64,000 bases of DNA, from contig CAWFMB010000010.1 in the NCBI GenBank assembly GCA_963816685.1, positions 1-64,000 of the forward strand, read 5' to 3'. This DNA comes from CAVYUC01 sp963816685 (GTDB lineage Bacteria; Bacteroidota; Bacteroidia; Bacteroidales; Prolixibacteraceae). Shown piece by piece: positions 16,038-24,633 of this stretch. Under the pieces are notes generated by a model. It was given only the letters and a program-made list of their open reading frames with translations. It was not told the DNA's origin and made no database searches. Made by a program: the position numbers and the translations under genes. Each line of letters starts with the position of its first letter. Positions within the stretch are counted from its first letter, which is position 1.

Positions 16038-16892
16038 ATGTCAGAGTTAAAGATTGAAAAAAAGAAGAGATTTCCGGTAATCTGGATGATACTGGGAATA
16101 ATTGCAATTGCCGTTATCGTATGGATTATTGTTGATGATAATGACAACAATACAGATGTAATGGGCGAAAACGAAACAGAATTGAATGAGCCCTATGAAA
16201 ACGAAAATGGTTTTGCAGAATCAGAAGAATGGAATGGAAACGAAGTTTGGGGTGATGATTCAGATGTTCCTGAAAGCGACTCCGGTTTAAATAACAACGA
16301 CACAGAAGTTTGGGGTGATGATTCAGATGCAGGTGAAACCCGCCGGGATATTCGGCAGGAAGATGATTCCAACACTTTTGGCGGTGATTATTCAGGTGCG
16401 TTGGGAACAGATGCAAATGCTCCGGATGATGTCATGCGGTCGAACAGGATCCAGAATTTTATTTCGTTTGCTGAACAGACAAATGAAAGTAACCTGAACC
16501 GCAGAAGAACACATGAAGGCATTAACAAACTTGCAATGGCGTTATCTGCAGTTACTACCGACAGCACCGGCACAAGCATGCAGCAGGAACTAAACCGGTT
16601 AAAACAACAGGCCGATCAGCTTAAGGATAACCGGTTATCAAACCAGCAGGCCTCAATCATCAAAAGCAGTTTTATGGATGCAGCAAACATTATTCAAATG
16701 CAAAGCCGCAATTATGACGGAATGGACAATGAAGCCTCGCAGGTGATGGAAGCTGCCCGTAGAATTAACGAACAGGATATGGCTTCCAATCAGAAAGCTG
16801 CTATTCAATCATTTTTTACTGAAGCTGCCGATGCTTTGGAAAAAATGAAAAACAGCGATTTGAATGACAATTCCACCGGATTCAGAAATTGA
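16038..16892 (+). CDS. single-pass membrane protein with acidic repeats (paralogue 2)
   Basis: The protein is 284 aa. The frame is open further upstream, but MSELKIEKKKRFPVIWMILG at the ATG 16038 matches the start of the paralogue at 14242. The order is the same: basic start, one membrane helix, acidic linker, helical domain (HEGINKLAMALSAV, SFFTEAADALEKM). The linker is longer and carries a duplicated EVWGDDSD motif, first followed by VPES and then by AGET, so the extra length came from an internal repeat. It is 78 nt ahead of the second PRC-barrel gene. Confidence 0.8.
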   Translation: MSELKIEKKKRFPVIWMILGIIAIAVIVWIIVDDNDNNTDVMGENETELNEPYENENGFAESEEWNGNEVWGDDSDVPESDSGLNNNDTEVWGDDSDAGETRRDIRQEDDSNTFGGDYSGALGTDANAPDDVMRSNRIQNFISFAEQTNESNLNRRRTHEGINKLAMALSAVTTDSTGTSMQQELNRLKQQADQLKDNRLSNQQASIIKSSFMDAANIIQMQSRNYDGMDNEASQVMEAARRINEQDMASNQKAAIQSFFTEAADALEKMKNSDLNDNSTGFRN

Positions 16893-16970
16893 ATCGTGCT
16901 GAAACTTTAACCGGATTTTAATTTCCGGTGATTTTATATTTATTAACACACAAATTAATTATTTAAAATT

Positions 16971-17543
16971 ATGGCAGAAGAAAAACGCCGCAGGCTGGCT
17001 TACCTGAAGGATTTAAAGGATTATAAGGTAGCCAGCCACGACCCGGATGTCAGAGGATGGCCGGTTCATGATGCAAACAGGGATAAGGTTGGTACAGTTT
17101 CAGGACTTCTTGCAGATCCTGCAAAAGAAAGAGTAGTCTACCTTGATGTTGATGTTTTGGATGAGATTGTTTCACATGACCACGATCCTTTCGATGCACG
17201 ACACAATGACGGAATACATGAGTATCAGGACAAAGAGGGTGATATTCACATGATTATTCCGATTGGCGTTGCCCGTATCGACAGGGAAGGTAAGAAAGTG
17301 ATTGCTGATGGAATTGATCAGGGTTCTCTGAGAAATTTCCCTTCGTACCGTTACCGGGAAAATGTTGAATTACATCCTGATTACGAAAGAAGAGTGATGG
17401 AAGAATGCATGAAACAAAAACGTTACCGCGAAAGCAAGGATGGACAATTAATTGATCGTGACCTTTCGGATGACGAATATTACAATTCGGAACATTTTGA
17501 CGAGGATAGATTCTACGGACGGGGAAACAATAACTATTGGTAA
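16971..17543 (+). CDS. PRC-barrel domain protein (paralogue 2)
   Basis: The protein is 190 aa, a close paralogue of the protein at 14947. Shared blocks include DPDVRGW, GTVSGLLADPAKERVVYLDV, HMIIPIGVARI and the C-terminal LSDDEYYNSEHFDEDRFYGR. It has no signal peptide and is acidic throughout. It is the last gene of the duplicated unit and is followed by a strong terminator at 17554. The two copies have diverged clearly, so the duplication is not recent. Confidence 0.88.
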   Translation: MAEEKRRRLAYLKDLKDYKVASHDPDVRGWPVHDANRDKVGTVSGLLADPAKERVVYLDVDVLDEIVSHDHDPFDARHNDGIHEYQDKEGDIHMIIPIGVARIDREGKKVIADGIDQGSLRNFPSYRYRENVELHPDYERRVMEECMKQKRYRESKDGQLIDRDLSDDEYYNSEHFDEDRFYGRGNNNYW

Positions 17544-17553
17544 TAATTCACTG

Positions 17554-17592
17554 GTGCAGGAAGTTCAATGAACTTCCTGCACTTTTTATTTT
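17554..17592 (+). terminator. rho-independent terminator after the PRC-barrel pair
   Basis: GTGCAGGAAGTTC, the loop AAT, and GAACTTCCTGCAC form a perfect 13-bp stem, followed at once by TTTTTATTTTG. It starts 11 nt after the stop codon at 17543. Confidence 0.9.
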
Positions 17593-18075
17593 GTTGTTTT
17601 CAGGAAAAATATTCATCTCAAATAAAATCAAAAGATCCATTCCGGAGGTTAATTCCATACTCAAGCCGGAATCCACCCTTCAGTATTTTGCCGGAGCCAC
17701 CGGATTCCGGATTCATTTATTTTCAGCACCATTTTTAGTAACTGTAACCAGAGCAGAATCACTTTTCCCGTTGGTTAACTTTATTTCCACCAAGTGCTTT
17801 TGATTTTCACAATCCTATGTATAAGAAATATAGCTGTGTTTTTCCACGTCCTCAATCTCCACAGGTACATCCGATTCGAATTCAGGAAAATTTACGAACA
17901 GCTTTTTACCCTCTTCCATTCTTCCTGTGCCGCTTCGAAGTTACACCTGTATACCATAGGTTGCACCCATGGCTATTCAAAATTCAACCTTTCCGGTTAT
18001 TTATGCCAAAACAATTGCAAAGCAATTAAATGTAAACAGCCATGTATGAAATGCATGGTAAAATGAATGAGCAGA
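17593..18075. other. intergenic region with no supported gene
   Basis: This stretch lies between the terminator and the stop of the minus-strand transporter at 18076. Two plus-strand frames of about 88-90 codons cross it, but they overlap each other, are rich in Cys/Phe/His and lack recognisable domains, so I treat them as chance. The tail (about 17997-18060) has CCATGTATGAAATGCATGG, a small inverted repeat. Nothing else was seen. Confidence 0.5.
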
Positions 18076-18984
18076 TTAATTCTGAACATCGGGTTCGAAA
18101 AAGACCCAGCGGATTGAGGGATTTTGTTTTTTAAGAAATGCTTCGCAAATGTTGATATTTTTCACCAGTTGATCCAATGAATCTGTGCCGGTCATTTTTA
18201 CTTTTACAGCAACCATAATTTGAGGTCCAAGCTGAATTGTAATCAGATTGAGAATACTTTCGATTTCCGGACGGCTTTCAAGCAGCGATTTAATCTCTGA
18301 ACGGGTTTTTACATCCGAACTTTGACCAATCAACAAGCTTTTCACTTTTACAGCAAGAAAAATGGAAACCACTACAAGTAAAACGCCAATTGTAATGCTG
18401 CCGGCAGCATCAAAGACCGGATTTCCTGTTATAAAGGTAAGTATAACTGCAAGCAACGCAAATGACAATCCAAGCAAAGCGGCGACATCTTCACCAAAAA
18501 CAACAACCAGTTCACTTTGCCGGGTGTTTTTCAACCATTCCCAAAGCTTTGTATTCCCCCGTATTTTGTTTATTTGTCTTACACAACCATAAAGTGAGGC
18601 GCCTTCGAGCACCATACTTACCGAAAGAACAACGATAGCAATTACCGGACTTTTTAATCCTTCATGCGAACTGATTTTATGTATTCCTTCGTACACTGAA
18701 AACAGTCCGCCCATACTGAATAAGATAAGCGCCACGATAAATGACCAGAAATAAATTTCCATACCATAACCCAGCGGGTGTTCGGCATCCGGCATTTTTT
18801 TCGAAGTTTTCAATCCAAGAAACAGCAAACCCTGGTTTCCGCAGTCAGCAAAAGAATGAATGGCCTCTGCAAGCATAGCGCCTGAACCGGTTATTACTGC
18901 AGCAACCGATTTGGTGATGGCGATACCCAGATTTGCAAGTAAAGCAAATAAAATAGATTTTTTTGATGCATTCTGATGCGACAT
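18076..18984 (-). CDS. cation diffusion facilitator (CDF) transporter, second paralogue
   Basis: The protein is 302 aa with the same architecture as 6154-7056. TM2 has EAIHSFADCGNQG (H-x3-D), the loop has EHPLGYGMEIYFWSF, and TM5 has FGEDVAALLG, again the Glu-Asp variant instead of HxxxD. The C-terminal cytoplasmic domain begins near SSDVKTRSEIKSLLES. Both paralogues therefore belong to the same unusual CDF branch, but they differ widely, so they are old duplicates or separate acquisitions. The metal ion is not predictable. Confidence 0.85.
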   Translation of the reverse strand: MSHQNASKKSILFALLANLGIAITKSVAAVITGSGAMLAEAIHSFADCGNQGLLFLGLKTSKKMPDAEHPLGYGMEIYFWSFIVALILFSMGGLFSVYEGIHKISSHEGLKSPVIAIVVLSVSMVLEGASLYGCVRQINKIRGNTKLWEWLKNTRQSELVVVFGEDVAALLGLSFALLAVILTFITGNPVFDAAGSITIGVLLVVVSIFLAVKVKSLLIGQSSDVKTRSEIKSLLESRPEIESILNLITIQLGPQIMVAVKVKMTGTDSLDQLVKNINICEAFLKKQNPSIRWVFFEPDVQN

Positions 18985-19070
18985 GTTCTGTATTTTAAGT
19001 GGTCTGGTGACTCAATTTATCAGTCACTATAAAACATTGAATACAGGAAATAGTTTGAAAAAGGAAATTC

Positions 19071-19547
19071 TTAACCGCCGGCAGGAACTATTATGTTATT
19101 CGTTTCATCCAGATTTAAATCGCAGTTCAACTGAACATTATCAATAGATGCCCCAAGATTCGTATAAAATTCAATTGCCGGTTTATTCCATCCGGAAACC
19201 TGCCAGCGTAATTTGTGACATTGTGTGTTTTTTGCATATTCCACCACTGCATTTATTAATCTTTTGCCAAGTCCGTTGCCCCGAAATTCAGGTTTTACAT
19301 ATAAATCATCCATGTACAGACATTTACCTGTCCAGGTGTAATAACAGAAAAAACAGGTCACATAACCTGCAATTTTCCCTTCGTTGTCTTCAGCAACATA
19401 ACAATGAAAATATTCACTTTCGTCAGTCATTCTTTCTATTGAGTTCACCATTTTTTCAGGATACTTTTCAAAGGCAGCAAACTCTTTAAACAATTCAATA
19501 ATCTGCGGGTAATCAGCCTCAACGGCTTTTCGGATTGTTATATTCAT
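19071..19547 (-). CDS. GNAT-family N-acetyltransferase
   Basis: The protein is 158 aa from the ATG at 19545-19547 (MNITIRKAVEADYPQIIELF), which fits the usual GNAT start. An in-frame ATG at 19586 would add 13 residues and lie 8 nt after the stop of the previous gene, so the longer form is possible. The acetyl-CoA-binding motif A is clear: LYVKPEFRGNGLGKRLIN, with R/Q-x-x-G-x-G/A as RGNGLG. The C-terminal part has WNKPAIEFYTNLGA. The substrate is unknown; the relatives are small-molecule or diamine-type acetyltransferases. It is third in a three-gene minus-strand operon. Confidence 0.87.
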   Translation of the reverse strand: MNITIRKAVEADYPQIIELFKEFAAFEKYPEKMVNSIERMTDESEYFHCYVAEDNEGKIAGYVTCFFCYYTWTGKCLYMDDLYVKPEFRGNGLGKRLINAVVEYAKNTQCHKLRWQVSGWNKPAIEFYTNLGASIDNVQLNCDLNLDETNNIIVPAGG

Positions 19548-19594
19548 TTTATTCTGGTTAATTAATTCCGGAATTTCTACTTTCATTTATGTTG

Positions 19595-20092
19595 TTATTT
19601 TATAAACCGGTTGATATTACCAGCCAGAGAGGGAAATTCTTTCAGCAGACTTTTATTTGCCAGTTCAAAATCATCAAAACAGAAACCAGGTGACACAGTA
19701 CAGCCAACAAGTGCATAACCGTTCATATTTGTTAGTTTAGCCCCAAACCATGTATTTTTGGGTACCACTATCTGAAAATGTTCGTTTTGTTCAAAGTTAT
19801 TGCCCAATAACCGGCAGTTCAATTCACCGTTTTCAACAGAAATGATTTCAACTGCTGAGTTTCCTGTGTAGTAATGCCATAATTCATCTGATTTGATTCG
19901 ATGCAAAACAGAAATATCCTGGTTTTCGAGTAGATAATAAATGGAAGTGGAAAAATGGCGTGTTCCCGTGAAATTTAAATGTAAAACACCTACAGGAACA
20001 GTATCCACAGAACGGTATACTTCGCGGAACCATCCGCCTTCGGGATGTTTTTTTAAATTCAGCTTTTCGATCCAGTAGCTGGCTGGTTTCAT
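19595..20092 (-). CDS. DUF985 cupin-fold protein
   Basis: The protein is 165 aa. The ATG at 20090-20092 shares its A with the stop codon of the upstream SRPBCC gene (TGATG), so translation is coupled. Motifs of the DUF985 / YML079w-like cupin family are plain: KHPEGGWFREVYRS at the start, STSIYYLL, DELWHYYTGN and TVSPGFCFDDFELA at the end. Members bind small ligands and their chemistry is unsettled. Its neighbours, an SRPBCC protein and an acetyltransferase, suggest a small-molecule modification or detoxification unit, but this is weak evidence. Confidence 0.85.
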   Translation of the reverse strand: MKPASYWIEKLNLKKHPEGGWFREVYRSVDTVPVGVLHLNFTGTRHFSTSIYYLLENQDISVLHRIKSDELWHYYTGNSAVEIISVENGELNCRLLGNNFEQNEHFQIVVPKNTWFGAKLTNMNGYALVGCTVSPGFCFDDFELANKSLLKEFPSLAGNINRFIK

Positions 20093-20469
20093 CACAGGAA
20101 TAATTCTTTCAGGGCGCCGAAATAGTCATCGTCCCATCCTTCAGAAATGTTATCAAATGCCTCATCAGGAATGTTGGTATGACGCAGTTCTACTGCAGTA
20201 CCTTTCTTATCGGGGTGAAGTAATATAGTTACCACAGAATCTTCTTCAATTTCTCCGAAATACCACTGTTGGACTACTTTTTTGTTTTCTTCAAATTCAA
20301 GGTTCATTCCTGTAATACTTCCCTCCCAAAGCGAAAATTCTGTGCCGGCTTCCGGCTGCATCACTGCTTCTTCGCCGGTCCATATTTCAATGATTTCCTT
20401 ATTAATAAGTGCATTATACACATCTTTTGGATCTGCGTGTAATGTATAATAACGTTTTAGATTTTTCAT
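20092..20469 (-). CDS. SRPBCC (AHSA1-like) domain protein
   Basis: The protein is 125 aa. MKNLKRYYTLHADPKDVYNA opens a START/SRPBCC fold of the Aha1-like group, followed by the IWTGEEAVMQPEAGTEFSLWEGS and VVQQWYFGEIEEDSVVTILL pattern and ending in DDDYFGALKELF. Such proteins bind hydrophobic ligands in a deep cavity. It is the first gene of the operon with 19595 and 19071. Confidence 0.85.
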   Translation of the reverse strand: MKNLKRYYTLHADPKDVYNALINKEIIEIWTGEEAVMQPEAGTEFSLWEGSITGMNLEFEENKKVVQQWYFGEIEEDSVVTILLHPDKKGTAVELRHTNIPDEAFDNISEGWDDDYFGALKELFL

Positions 20470-20582
20470 TATCCGTTCTTTTTTTCAAAAGTATAAGTTT
20501 TCAGATCAAAAAGCTGTAACGGATAATAAAAAGTTGGATTTGGGGCCTCAAATTGATTTTAATTAAAAATACAGTGTTTTGA

Positions 20583-21278
20583 TTAATTGCCTTTTTTTGT
20601 CTGCACAATTACTACTCCGTTTGCACCACGGGAGCCGTAAACTGAAGATCCTCCATCTTTAAGAACATCCACTGACTGGACATCGAGCGGAGAGATATTT
20701 GCGAAATCCTGAGTGCTGACAATGATATCATCCACCACCAGCAATGCAGCATTTCCTTCGGCGCCATAAAAAGTTTTTGCACCTCGTACAACAATATTAT
20801 TGCCTTCCACAGTTACTCCGGGAAACTGCCCCTGGATTAAATCGAACATGTTTCGGTAAACAGAGAAATCGGTATCCTTTTGATTCAGGGAAGAAACTGC
20901 ATTTAAAAGCTCTTTTGAACTTACATGACCATATCCAACCTGAACATAACGTTCTGCCTTGTCCAGATTATTTTCTCCTTTTTTAAGTTTGAGGTTAACA
21001 AAAACCAAACGAATTCCCTCTTCAACTTTTACTTTTTCGGGATAAAAACCTTCGGCTTCCACCCTTATTTTATCTTCCGGATCACAAAAAACCTGGAATC
21101 TGCCTAATGAGTCAGTTTTAACCTCCTGACCCGTGCTTTTAACCTTAATATTTGCACCAATCAGAGGAATGCTGTCGAAGGTGGTCACTTTTCCAACCAG
21201 TGTTTTATCCTGTCCGTAAACAAGATTTGAAAGCAGAACAACAGCTGCAAATGCAACAAAACCTATTATTTTTTTCAT
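20583..21278 (-). CDS. barrel-less SusC-type plug protein (copy 1)
   Basis: The protein is 231 aa from the ATG at 21276-21278 (MKKIIGFVAFAAVVLLSN, a signal peptide). It has a carboxypeptidase-D regulatory-like beta-sandwich (about residues 22-100, KVTTFDSIPLIGANIKVK), then a SusC-like TonB plug (VQVGYGHVSSKELLNAVSSL to YGSRGANGVVIVQTKKG). It stops exactly where the 22-strand barrel of a SusC transporter would begin. No barrel remnant follows. A homologue with the same end point lies at 23852-24535, which argues against chance truncation. Both genes have TAGTTTGGAT upstream (here 21312-21321). Function unknown. Confidence 0.8.
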   Translation of the reverse strand: MKKIIGFVAFAAVVLLSNLVYGQDKTLVGKVTTFDSIPLIGANIKVKSTGQEVKTDSLGRFQVFCDPEDKIRVEAEGFYPEKVKVEEGIRLVFVNLKLKKGENNLDKAERYVQVGYGHVSSKELLNAVSSLNQKDTDFSVYRNMFDLIQGQFPGVTVEGNNIVVRGAKTFYGAEGNAALLVVDDIIVSTQDFANISPLDVQSVDVLKDGGSSVYGSRGANGVVIVQTKKGN

Positions 21279-21366
21279 GACACAATTGATTAAAATGAGA
21301 TTTACGTAAAAATCCAAACTATGTTATAGACTAAATGTCTGTTGTTAAGTTTATTATTATACGAAA

Positions 21367-23679
21367 TTAAATTTCTTTTAAATCACCGTTTATGTGCAGT
21401 TTTTTATTCTTTTCTGTTTTTAACTGAATGATTTCGTTGTCGTATTTAATTTTACATTCTCTTCCAAGAAGAGAAGTAACCACCAGTTCAGTCAGTTTCC
21501 CATCTTCCCATGAAATATCGGCAACAAAACCTCCGCGGGCGCGCAGGCCGTTAACATGACCGCTTTTCCATTCCAATGGCAAAGCCGGCAATATTTGAAG
21601 AATACCATTATGGCTTTGCAACAACATTTCGGCAATTCCGGCTGTTGCACCAAAATTGCCATCTATTTGAAATGGCGGATGATTGTCGAATAAATTGGGA
21701 TGAGTAGATTTTGCATATAAAGCCTGCAGATTTTCATGTGCTTTCTCACCATCTTTCAGACGGGCAAAGAAGTTGATAATCCAGGCACGGCTCCAGCCGG
21801 TGTGTCCTCCACCATTTGCCAACCTTGTTTCAATTGATTTCCGGGCTGCCTTCATCCATTTCGGATTATCCGGGTTTGTAAATTCTTCGCCGGGATAAAG
21901 TGCGTACAAATGCGACATGTGCCGGTGTCCCGGCTCTGCCTCCGGAAGTTCTTCCGACCATTCAAGTATCCTTCCATCCGTGCCAATTTGTGACGGAGTA
22001 AGCTTTGCAAGCATTGTTTTTACAGTATCTGCCAATTCCTTGTCAACTCCAAGAATTTCGGTAGTTTTAATGAAATTTCCGAATAGTTCCCTTATAATTT
22101 CATGATCCATTGCAGGTCCCATACACACCGAAACTGATTCGCCATCAGGGGCAATAAACCTGTTTTCGGGTGACATTCCCGGTCCCGAGACAAGCAAACC
22201 GGTTTTTGGATTTTCAACAAGAAAATCAACAAAAAACAAAGCAGCATCCTTTAAAACAGGATAAGCTTTGGTTTTTAAAAAAGTTGTATCGCCTGTAAAA
22301 TCATAATTTTCCCAAAAGTGATCGGAACACCATGCAGCGCCCATCGGCCACATTCCATATTGTGTCTGCCCGATTGGCGCTGTAAATTTCCAGACATCAG
22401 TTGTATGATGTGCCACAAAACCACGGCATCCGTAAACATTCTTCGCCGTTTCTGCACCACTTTCACGCAATTCATCAATAAAATCAAAAAACGGTTCCTG
22501 GCACTCGGCAAGGTTTGTCACGAGAGCGGGCCAGTAATTCATCTGAATATTAATGTTGATATGGTAATCTGCATTCCATGGCGGATAAAGCGACTCTGCC
22601 CAGATTCCCTGCAAATTTGCAGGTAATCCTCCCGGCCTCGATGAACTGATTAAAAGGTACCTGCCGAACTGAAAGTAAAGTTCTGTAAAGTGGGAATCAG
22701 TTGTTCCGTTTTTAATCTGCTCAAGCCGTTTATCAATTGGAAGGTTCATTGTATCCGGCTGATTCAGTACCAAATCAACACGATTAAACAACTCCCGGTA
22801 ATCTGCTACATGTCTTGATTTTAATGTCTTATAATCAACCGGCACTGCTTTTTTGATGTCATCTGCAGAGAATTTAACTTCATCATCTTTCCAGAAATCA
22901 GTGCGTCCCGAAATCAGGATTTCCACCTCATCTGCATTTCTTACAACCAAACTGCTGTCGGTAGATGAAATTTCGCCACCGATGTTTTTAAGGTGAACAA
23001 CAGATGCAAAATGAGTTCCCTGATTTTGATTTTCGGCGAACCCTGTCATCAGCAGCTGGTTTTCACCAACAGAAACAGTTTCAGCATCTCCAGGCCGGTT
23101 TATCCAGGTTGAAAAACTAATTTTATCTTTTCCTGAAGAAGAGAGCCGGATAACAATGACTTCATCGGGAGACGAAACAAAAACCTCACGGGTATATTTT
23201 ATGCCGTCTGATTCAAATTCGGTGGTAGAAACTGCAGTACGCAAATCAAGTTCACGTTTATAATTGCTGACTTCACCAATATCTTCAAACTGAAGGTGCA
23301 AATCACCCAGTGTTTGATATGTGTGACCGCCAACTCTTTTGCCCATTATTTTTTCCTGTGCAAGCTTATCGCCTTTTGCATATTCTCCATTAAAAAGCAG
23401 TTGCCGGACTTCGTTTAGGTAATTCAGCGCTTCCGGATTTGCCCGATCGATGGGACCACCAGTCCATACCGACTCTTCGTTGAGCTGGATTCGCTCTGTT
23501 GCTGTGCCGCCAAAAACCATCGCACCAAGCCGGCCATTTCCCAATGGCAGCGCCTCTGTCCATTCATTTGCCGGATTTGTGTACCACAATTTTAATTCCC
23601 GCTGCTTTTCACTGTTTGCAAAATTACACGATTGCAAAATCACAGATGCAAAACTTATTAATAAGATAAACTTGTTCAT
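21367..23679 (-). CDS. GH95 alpha-L-fucosidase-like lipoprotein
   Basis: The protein is 770 aa from the ATG at 23677-23679, giving MNKFILLISFASVILQSC, a lipoprotein signal. An upstream in-frame start would add 20 unlikely residues. GH95 hallmarks are ALPLGNGRLGAMVFGG in the N-terminal beta-sandwich, NMNYWPA and PGLPANLQGIW-like loops in the (alpha/alpha)6 barrel, and NFGATAGIAEMLLQS near the C-terminus. The family removes alpha-1,2-fucose (some members act on galactose) from glycans by inversion, here probably at the cell surface or in the periplasm. It sits between two barrel-less plug genes, all on one strand. Confidence 0.9.
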   Translation of the reverse strand: MNKFILLISFASVILQSCNFANSEKQRELKLWYTNPANEWTEALPLGNGRLGAMVFGGTATERIQLNEESVWTGGPIDRANPEALNYLNEVRQLLFNGEYAKGDKLAQEKIMGKRVGGHTYQTLGDLHLQFEDIGEVSNYKRELDLRTAVSTTEFESDGIKYTREVFVSSPDEVIVIRLSSSGKDKISFSTWINRPGDAETVSVGENQLLMTGFAENQNQGTHFASVVHLKNIGGEISSTDSSLVVRNADEVEILISGRTDFWKDDEVKFSADDIKKAVPVDYKTLKSRHVADYRELFNRVDLVLNQPDTMNLPIDKRLEQIKNGTTDSHFTELYFQFGRYLLISSSRPGGLPANLQGIWAESLYPPWNADYHININIQMNYWPALVTNLAECQEPFFDFIDELRESGAETAKNVYGCRGFVAHHTTDVWKFTAPIGQTQYGMWPMGAAWCSDHFWENYDFTGDTTFLKTKAYPVLKDAALFFVDFLVENPKTGLLVSGPGMSPENRFIAPDGESVSVCMGPAMDHEIIRELFGNFIKTTEILGVDKELADTVKTMLAKLTPSQIGTDGRILEWSEELPEAEPGHRHMSHLYALYPGEEFTNPDNPKWMKAARKSIETRLANGGGHTGWSRAWIINFFARLKDGEKAHENLQALYAKSTHPNLFDNHPPFQIDGNFGATAGIAEMLLQSHNGILQILPALPLEWKSGHVNGLRARGGFVADISWEDGKLTELVVTSLLGRECKIKYDNEIIQLKTEKNKKLHINGDLKEI

Positions 23680-23851
23680 TTTAAAAGATTTCAGGTTGAA
23701 GTGACGAATATAAATAATTGAAAGGAGGCACAGTGTCATTTTTAGTTGAAAATATTCACCATAAAATCAAACTCCTTCAGCAAAAATAAAGGAGAGAAAC
23801 CTGCTTTTACCAGATTCCCCTCCTGTATCTTTGTAACCAAGCTGAAGGATC

Positions 23852-24535
23852 TTATTGATCACCTCCGCGTTTTGTTTCAATTAACACAACTCCGTTGGCT
23901 CCCCGCGAACCATAAATTGCAGAACTGCCATCTTTTATTACATCGATGCTTTTTACCTGCGATGGTGGAATTGAATTCAAAACACTTTCGTTTGTGGGTA
24001 CACCATCGACAACAATTAATGCAGCGCTGCTGCTGTTTATTGAATTTATTCCGCGAATTATGATTTCACCATTTGATACCTGTACGCCGGCAAACCGACC
24101 TTTTATCAATTCATAAATCGTACTGTACTGCGAAAAATCAACATCATCGTTATTCAGCGATGAAAGTGCATTTAATTTATTCCTGTCGGTAACATGGCCA
24201 TATCCGATTGCGATTTCCCTGTTTTTCTCACCAGGTTTCAACTTAATATTTACTGCAACAAATTTAACTTTATCAGTTAGCTTTACTTTTTGTTTAAAAA
24301 AGCCTTCGGCACTTACTTTTAATTTGTCATTATCTTCAACCTGAGCTGTAAACCGACCAAGAGTATCGGTCTGTACAGTTTGTTTTGAACTGCTTATTTT
24401 CACCTGCGCACCAATCACCGGAATACTATCGAAAGTTGTAACTATTCCTTGAATTACTTTGTCCTGAGCATTTGAAAATGTAACAACTAAAACAGCTGAG
24501 ACTGTGAATACGAACAGTTTTAATTTTTTATACAT
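23852..24535 (-). CDS. barrel-less SusC-type plug protein (copy 2)
   Basis: The protein is 227 aa with the signal peptide KLKLFVFTVSAVLVVTFSNA. Its domains match copy 1: a regulatory-like sandwich (TTFDSIPVIGAQVKISS) and a plug (IAIGYGHVTDRNKLNALSSL, IRGINSINSSSAALIVVDGV, YGSRGANGVVLIETKRG). It ends two residues after the plug. In full SusC proteins this point is followed by several hundred barrel residues. TAGTTTGGAT at 24601-24610 and the small palindrome GCTAATAATTAGC at 24572 lie upstream. It could compete for TonB, cap a barrel made elsewhere, or be an anti-sigma/sensor partner; none of these is shown. Confidence 0.8.
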   Translation of the reverse strand: MYKKLKLFVFTVSAVLVVTFSNAQDKVIQGIVTTFDSIPVIGAQVKISSSKQTVQTDTLGRFTAQVEDNDKLKVSAEGFFKQKVKLTDKVKFVAVNIKLKPGEKNREIAIGYGHVTDRNKLNALSSLNNDDVDFSQYSTIYELIKGRFAGVQVSNGEIIIRGINSINSSSAALIVVDGVPTNESVLNSIPPSQVKSIDVIKDGSSAIYGSRGANGVVLIETKRGGDQ

Positions 24536-24633
24536 TGGATTTTTGTTTTATGGTTGACTTATACAATATTAGCTAATAATTAGCAATTTCCATACCACTT
24601 ATCCAAACTAAAAAAGTGGTTGTAAAACATGTT

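Noticed and set aside
17537..18066. Two overlapping plus-strand frames of 88-90 codons
   Set aside because: They overlap each other, lie beyond a strong terminator and have composition unlike neighbouring genes (rich in Phe, His, Cys).
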